Source: Apodospora peruviana (lineage: Eukaryota; Ascomycota; Sordariomycetes; Sordariales; Lasiosphaeriaceae). From it: DNA of 64,000 nt. Below are positions 57,393-64,000 of the stretch, piece by piece. The notes beneath the pieces were generated by a model that worked only from the letters and a program-made list of their open reading frames with translations, ran no database searches and was not told the origin of the DNA. Location of the stretch: contig JAUEDM010000006.1 in NCBI GenBank assembly GCA_033439685.1, positions 992,001 through 1,056,000 of the forward strand, written 5' to 3'. The position numbers were made by a program, and so were the translations under genes. Numbering within the stretch: position 1 is the stretch's first letter; each line of letters starts with the position of its first letter.

Positions 57393-59455
57393 CTTGACGA
57401 TGGCGGCGGCTGGGTTGCTGTCATGTCATCGTCGAAGTTGTGGTGGGGCGGTGATGTTGAAAGCTCTGGTGTCATCATGCACAGCGGTCCCCGGCAGGCA
57501 AAAGGGGGCACCCACCACTGCGGTTCATCATTATGTAATCCGTAAGCCACGCCTATCTTATCGTATACATAACTTTGTGAGAGGATGGGTGCATAATAAT
57601 CCATCGTAAAGCACCTCAATCAAGATCACTGTCATCACAAATAACATATAACATATATAATTCACATCAACAACTTAGCACTAGGAAACAAAACAAACAG
57701 GTGGTGTTCTATCCGAACCTTGCACCCGGCATCGGACTCACCTTGCTTGCTCAAACCCATTCGAGTCCTGTATGAATAGAAATCCAGGGTCCTTCCTCCT
57801 TACAGATTAAGCGCCTTATTAGAGTATTCCCCCGAAGCCGAAGGAAACCATCATCAGCCGAAACTGTGCCGCTCAGATTCCACACCGGTCCTCTTCCGAT
57901 GGCGATGATTTGAGCTCATCAGTCAGGGACGGCCGCGACCTTCACCGCTTCAATTTTACGTTGTGTGTGGTACCCGTAAGACGCAAAGGATGGTCCGACC
58001 GAGATGCAGCCATCCGAGGTCTCGTGACCACCTCCCTCATTCATTCATCCAGCTAATGGTAACGAACGGCAGGAGTTGGCGGCTCAAAATGAAGACACAC
58101 ACGCCTTGGACCAGCGGCAGTGATATGCAAAGTTCTTCCCATCTTACATTACAGAGTATCATTCTGCCGAGCCGAGGTCGTACAGCGGACTATGTCTACA
58201 TCACATCGGTGTTTATCTCTGCTCATCTCGTAAATAAGGTAAGGTAGTAAATGTGTATCAGGAAGGAGAGAAAGATCACGTAAGGATAGGTACAGTGCGA
58301 GAGTTAACTTGGGATCAGTCAGTCCTGTCTGTGCCTACGAGGCACAAGTAGATAAATATCCGCATATGAGGAGTAAATCATTTCGAGATGGTCGGAGGAA
58401 GAAACATGACGCCGTTATCCGGGTTAGCACCTGTCCCGCCGCTCTTATTAAGAGACAAGAATGCCGAAAGTCGCCAGAGGGAAAGTAAACATTATCATTC
58501 CTGGAGCTAGGTGTGGTTGTTGCAATAGCAAGCGCAAACATACATGATGACAGTTGTTGACCTAAATGAAGCACCAAAGAGGTATCTCGCCAACAAAAAA
58601 ATCCCTTCAATATCAATTCATAGATACTTATGACAATACTGCGTAGTAATTCATGGATTCCTTTCAGCCCGCCTGTCCACCTGCCTTCCTGATTTATTCC
58701 GTTCATCCGTCATAGCCATCGCACCAACAGGAAGAGTGGTGATAACCCCCATCAAACCACAACCTGACAATAACCCCGTGACACAAAGTGTGACCAGCAG
58801 CCATACATCTCATTCCATCATCTGTCTCACACACACATAGGTACTGTCGATAAGAGACAAAACTCCTCCATTAGAAAAAAAGTAACAAGGTAATCCATAA
58901 TTTGCCATTCTTCCCAACACCGGCAATGCCATCCATCCCAATCCCATGACCAGATCAGACCAAACCATCCCATGCCTTCCATTCTTTGTCCTTTAAAAGA
59001 CAGTCTTTCCGCCCACCGCCTGTGTCTGTGCCGTTAAGTAAATAGCTAATGAGTTCCAGTGAAGTATGAATGATAATAAAGATAGTCCAACTAGATGATT
59101 TCCCTACCGTCAGAAAGAAATGAAGATAGAGAGGAACAGTAATTATACCAATAATGAGTAAGAAATCAGAAATTGTCCCCTTGGCCAATAAAGAAAAATA
59201 TATAATATAAACAAGAAAATATTAGGGGTGAAAGGGACCTAACCAACCAATGCAATTTTTGATCCCGGAACTCAAATCGGATGACTAGATGGAGATATTG
59301 ATTGGAATGAAGCCTTAACAGCATCAGGAAAGAAACCGAAATTAACCTAAAAAGGATGATGCGTCTATTTGCACAAAACAATGCAGGCCGTATCGGGGAT
59401 ATCTGATTTGCCAAAAGAACAAGAATCAAGCAACAAACCACACGCTCGCTCATCT
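57393..59455. other. Gene-free stretch
   Basis: 2 kb upstream of ALG2 and downstream of the kinase gene. No domain-bearing frame. 58860-59440 is A/T-rich and probably the long 3' UTR of the kinase gene. No repeat found. Confidence 0.55.
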
Positions 59456-62400
59456 TCAGTCGCTATCGACGACAATCTTCTTGGCAGTATCCGTACTGCC
59501 CACACTTGCATTCGTATCTCTTCGTCTCGATGATGACCCAGCCGCCAGCTTCCCCATCATCATGTTTTGTGCATGAAGCCCCATGCTGCTGGTTTTCTTT
59601 GGCTTTTTGGCCATGACCAGGCCTTCGTCACTATCGCTGTCCTCATCCATGTCGTGGTGACCGTGGTGATGGACTGGTGCTCCACGAGCATCCACCACAC
59701 GAACGGCACCTTGTGATACCTGTTCCTGAGCTTCAAGTGGGAACCCTGCAATAGGCTCCTTTGCGAAGGCGGGCGGAGTCAGGGAGTCAGTTGTGTCAAT
59801 CATGTTTGGACGACTGACAACCCCGGGGTTGCCGAGAAATTCCCCTTCGAGATCTGCCGAAACAGAACTCGTACTACTAAGAAGAGCCGGCAACGAAGGG
59901 TCAGACTGAAAGGCCAGGATGTGATCGGTGGCGTCTCTGCTCAAAGTGGGGTTGATCACGTAGATAGGGCTAGTCGTCTCACTCGGGCTGGTGAGCGGGG
60001 TGGTTAACGCGCCGATTGAGGTCGAGCTCGATGACATGGCGGTCGTCATGGTATCCTCTCGGGACTGGAGAGTGGGACTCTGCATGAACGTTTCGCTATC
60101 GGGTGATGGCGGAAGGGGCACCTCGGTCGGTTCAGGTTCGGGTACGGCGCTTGTCGACTGCACTGCGCCTAATTCTTCTCCGTGAATGGAGTACCGGACC
60201 CGGTGCGGTATTGTCCGTCTCAATGATCGGGAAGTTGGCGAGCTGTACGGCGCGACCTTGATCTGAGCCACATCCTCGATCCGATGGGCGGTCAAGGGGC
60301 GCTCGTCAAGTTCCAAGGAAACCCGTTGCTTCTCATGAATATTGGGATCTGATCTGGGCTGTTGATGCTGGTAGCCAGTGAGGTGACCTGAGGCAGCCGA
60401 AGAAGCCCAGGGCAGCACGGCGCTGTCCGGTGTCTTCATCGGATCAGTCGATCGTGCAGTTCGGGGGAAGTGTACATTGCCAGGGGCGATAGCAGTGCTC
60501 AGCGAGACCTTGGCCTCGGCACGCTTGTCACTGTTGCCAAACAGTCCACGGTCGACCGACCGTGCTCGGCTATATTCATCAGATGCTGGCCTGATGTCAC
60601 GAGCCTTCCTCAAAGCACTGCTGGGGTCATCTGTTGGCCCGTCAAACAGAGGCGTCGGTGGCATCGTCTGGGACTCATGCGGTGCAGCCGTGAGGCTGAG
60701 AAAAGCATTCGAGACAGAGTGAGCATGGCCATGACGGGCGGGTCTCTTGGGCGGTGGAGTCCGTGAATGGCGTTCCGAGAGATCTTCTTTGGAGTCAGAA
60801 AATAGATCGAAGAGCCTCCGGGATTGTCCGCTCAGCGAGGTCGACGACTGCGGCGCGGTGGTGGCGGGAGTATCTTCGGAAGGCGAATCGCGAGGAGTAG
60901 CAGAGACCTGCGTCAAGGGATGTTCGGTCGATATTTGGGAGATGGCATTGAAATAGTCATCAGGCCGTATGCTTTTCCGACGACCGTCTCGTGGATAAGG
61001 TGTGCTCATGCCACTGACAGGGCTATCTCCTGCGGAACTGGCAGCACTACTGGTAGCGCGCCTACGGGATGAAACACTTTCTGTGCGGTCTCCACGTGGG
61101 TGCATGACCTTCCCAACCGCCTTTTTGACAGCTGATCTGGCCCGCTCGAGCAGTGTAAGTGGAACGACAGCATGGGCCACTTCCTTATCATCGACCTGGA
61201 TTTTCCTACCGGATAGACGTCGAGAAGGATCGGTATCATCAAGCCAGGATATGACATTGCCAACACCTTTGGTGACCCAGGCATGCCTCTTCACATCGCG
61301 CAGACGGATTCTTTTTTCCGGGTTCTTGGTGAGCATCTTGGCCAGGAGATCGTGGAGTTCTCCATCAATTGGTTCGTACGCAAGCTCATCGTCATCCCGA
61401 TAAGGTGCACTGTTCACCCGTGTATACAACGATTTCTCATCGGGTTTTGTCGACGGGTCAACAGGACGGAGACGTTTCCGTGGGATGTAAACCTCCTCGG
61501 TGGCAATCTTCCTGAACATCTGCCACTCATCCTCGGCCAAAAAGGGTATACGAGCAAATATTAGGCAATACAGGGTGACCCCCAGTGACCAGACATCGAT
61601 CTGCTCGGTAACCTTGGGCTGTTGGCTTGGACTGTCGGTGTAGGCATCGGTGTAACAGAGTTCAGGGGCGAAGAAGGCTGGCGTACCAACAGTCTTGGCA
61701 AGTTCGAGATCGTTATCGAAGTCCCGAGCTTCAGACTCGGAGATGGTCTCGTCTGGTTCTCCATCACGGACCGGCCGGCCAAAGTATGACACCCCAAAGT
61801 CAGAGATCTTGACACGGTGGTCCCTCGTCCAGAGGAGATTGGCTGGTTTGATATCTCGGTGGACAACTCCCTGATAGTGGAGGTACTCCAAACCCAAGAC
61901 GGTGTCACGGAATGTTGTCCTCGCCTGCTCAAGAGTGAAGCACGGCACATACGAGAAGTCGTCGGCATAGGGGTCGATGCCCCTGTTGTAGTCAACAGAG
62001 GACATGTGTGAGATGATGGAATCAGCCATGCTTGGGGATCTACCCCGAAGAGCTGGGTCCTCCGCATAGGCTCCATACATGGTCCCATCGAGGGCCGTGG
62101 ATGAAGTCGGGTTAGACCGGAGCGGACCAGGCGTCTCCATGTCTTCTTCCCCGGGAGATGACTCTACTTCTGCGTCGGGAAAATGAGGAGTCCCGACCCT
62201 GGATAGCGACCGGGCCGAGTGGGTACGGGACGGCGCCCGAGAGGTCGTCCTCGACCCGGTTAGGGAGGCTGGTAGTGACGGGATCGGCCTCTTGTAAGAA
62301 TGTGATTCACGTGTGCTGAACGAGTGAGGGGCTGAATCGATGTCGTCCTCATCGGTTATTCCGCCGTATTCGAGACTCCAATAGTCACCAACATCGCCCT

Positions 62401-63284
62401 GTAGTTGTGACATCCTTGCTCGTTTCGAGTCTTTCAATGCTTGTCGTCTTTCTAGAATGTGGTCGTACCGTTCCTCCTCAGGCGTGGGCTTCTCTCCTCG
62501 CATTTCCCTTTCGACACGTCGCCGTTCATATGAACAAATATGAGGAAGGCCTTTCTTTCTCCAGACAATTTCGCCAAGCTCGACATGCTCCAGAACCATG
62601 TAAATCTTCTTCAGCTCAGGGTCGTCGATGATTTCAAGCAGAGCAACGACGTTAGGGTGTCGAATCTTTTTGAGGATGGCAATTTCTCTTTTGCTCTTGT
62701 CTTGGGTTGACATGGCTGTGACTTTCCCAAGACGCCGCTTCTTGGAGAATCTCGGTATAATCTTGATGGCCACGTTATCGCCGGTTTCGAGGTTTCGAGC
62801 AAGTTTGACCTTGCCATGCATGCCTCGACCCAACTCCTCAATGATTTCATAGTGGTTGATGAGCTTCCGTCCGGTTGTAAAGTCATGTTCGACGTTCGCC
62901 TTGTGAGTTCTATTGTAATGAAGGTCAGAAATCACGGTGTGCCCAATGCCGGATGCCTCGCTCAACTTGGGCAACAACACAACGACCAAGGTCCAACATA
63001 ACAGAGTCAACTTACTCTCGAACTTTGTGACTCTGCAAGGGGTGCAGGTACGGGCTGTTGAGTGCGCTTGCGCCGGCGGGCGTGGTGCTCTCAGATGCCG
63101 GGTGTGCTTGTGAAGGAAGCGACATGGTTGAGCGGGGGTGGGCTGGACTGAACAGTCCCGGCGACGACACGGGCGTGCTATTGGAGGTCCGGGGCGGGAT
63201 ATGAGAGAGAGGCGGCGGCGGAAAGATGTTGTGAAGATGGGAATGCGCCGGTCGGGCATGTGGGTGTGGCTGTTGCGGCTCCAT
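59456..63284 (-). CDS. CaMKK/Sak1-type protein kinase (Ssp1/CMKC-like)
   Basis: Upstream kinase of AMPK and CaMK-type kinases; relatives are fission yeast Ssp1, budding yeast Sak1/Tos3/Elm1 and Aspergillus CMKC. Exons 63284-63016 and 62909-59456, 1240 residues. The frame stays open through the intron, so an unspliced reading would give a wrong N-terminus; correct joining gives LHPLQSHKVRE-THKANVEHD, the conserved block before the kinase. Kinase domain about 112-640: GRGMHGKVKLA, VAIKII, then a roughly 200-residue insertion, HRDIKPANLL (about 439), DFGVSYFG, GTPAFFAPEL and DVWSLGVTLYC. The activation segment insertion is family-typical. After 640 comes a long Ser/Pro/Thr-rich tail (about 600 residues) with many SP/TP sites, likely for phospho-control, ending acidic (DSDSDEG near the end). 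The start MEPQQPHPH is Pro/His-rich. Confidence 0.95.
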
Positions 63285-64000
63285 GGTGAGGGCTTAGTCG
63301 GGTATCTCGTGGTCGAGTCCGAGCCTTCATGCTGAGGGTGACAGCTGGATCGCGATTGCGAGTCGGGGCGGGCGGGTTCGTCAATAGCGTTATGGCATTG
63401 AGGGGTACATAGTCGGGCGGTTGATTGAATTGATTCAGGTTGCAATCAGACGTCCATGGTGGCGGGTTGGACCCAGGAGCGATCCAAAGCTTAACGGAGA
63501 AGCACAGGTCTGGTTGGAAGGTCCGAGAATGGAGTGAAGTTGAAGTTGACGTGGAAGCAAGAGAGGTGGATACGATGAAAGAGGTGGTTGTGCGTTGGAG
63601 AAGCAGGAGCCCAAAGAGATGGAGAGGTTTGGCGGATTTGGGCGGGTTTGGCTGGGAAGCGATCGGTGCCGCTGCGCTGCTCCGGTGGCTGATATTGGGC
63701 GGTCCTCACAAAGTGTGGCCTGCGGCGTCGGCGCAGGGTGGGTCGACCGTGCTGTACGTACAGTGCAGTGATAGCGGTACTTGATATGACGGCAAGGCTC
63801 GGGTGTGCCAGCAAGTACCTTGGTATCCACGGTTGGGTTCTCTACAGTGTTTGGTAACGAGGACCCGCCGATGTCAAGTGAAGTACCCCGCCAGGCTCGT
63901 CCGCTTTCTTTCAGGCTTTCAGCTGCAAGAGATGGACCCAAGGTGGAACTCGAAAGAATTAAGAAGAGGAACAATAGCCTTGAAGCGAAGCAGCGATCGA
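63285..64000. other. Upstream region of the kinase gene
   Basis: Likely promoter and leader. Open frames on both strands (for example minus 63435-63974) have no family resemblance. No repeats seen. The window ends here. Confidence 0.55.

Noticed and set aside
62910..63445. Longer N-terminus for the kinase by reading through the intron
   Set aside because: The spliced form restores the conserved HKVRETHKANVEHD block; the read-through frame upstream is Pro/Arg-rich noise.
1..64000. CRISPR array, rRNA genes, intact transposase or secondary-metabolite cluster
   Set aside because: None found. The window is eukaryotic, and no transposase, reverse transcriptase, PKS or NRPS motifs were seen in any frame.

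Overview
This window is nuclear DNA of a filamentous ascomycete, most likely a Sordariomycete of the order Sordariales. Coding regions are broken by short introns with GT-AG borders and CTAAC/CTGAC branch points. The gene set is typical of moulds: a CYS-3/MetR sulfur regulator, a HET-C protein, a Fet3/Ftr1 iron-uptake pair, a CHL4/Mis15 kinetochore protein and a CaMKK-type kinase. Closest to my knowledge is the Neurospora/Podospora/Chaetomium group, but I cannot name a species. All exon borders were worked out by hand from splice signals and reading phase. Every spliced model given here sums to an intact frame.

Layout. 1-3017 is gene-free and repeat-rich. 3018-8151 holds the ribonucleotide reductase large subunit (un-24/RNR1 type, minus) divergent from a TATDN1-type nuclease. 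8615-13563 holds a CHL4-like kinetochore protein (minus) divergent from a CYS-3-like bZIP activator. 14229-14708 encodes a small conserved protein. 14709-18456 is gene-free but carries a TA-flanked MITE and a degenerate tRNA-like element. 18457-23688 is a divergent ferroxidase/iron-permease pair. The shared 1.7 kb promoter contains four exact matches to the fungal iron-repressor GATA site. 24148-25353 encodes a VWA-domain protein and 27674-29770 a ten-exon PLP aminotransferase. 31739-35786 encodes an unrecognised coiled-coil protein with a 1.18 kb repeat-filled intron. 35787-41474 is a long gene desert with tandem repeats. 41475-43307 encodes an RBM39/Rsd1-type splicing factor and 44233-45413 a sphingolipid fatty-acid 2-hydroxylase. 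46731-49249 is a het-c homologue. 50152-52185 encodes a mitochondrial-type PP2C and 53233-54720 a BTB-like protein followed at once by a fold-back element. 55928-57392 encodes ALG2, and 59456-63284 encodes a CaMKK/Sak1-type kinase.

How the parts relate. Most genes are unrelated housekeeping functions. The clear functional module is the ferroxidase/permease pair under apparent shared iron control. A second theme is that homologues of two Neurospora incompatibility genes, un-24 (RNR large subunit) and het-c, lie about 41 kb apart, with a cys-3 homologue between them. All three genes map to linkage group II in Neurospora crassa as I recall, so this looks like a conserved linkage block. No HET-domain gene is visible here. 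Gene-free stretches carry small non-coding inverted-repeat elements rather than intact transposons.
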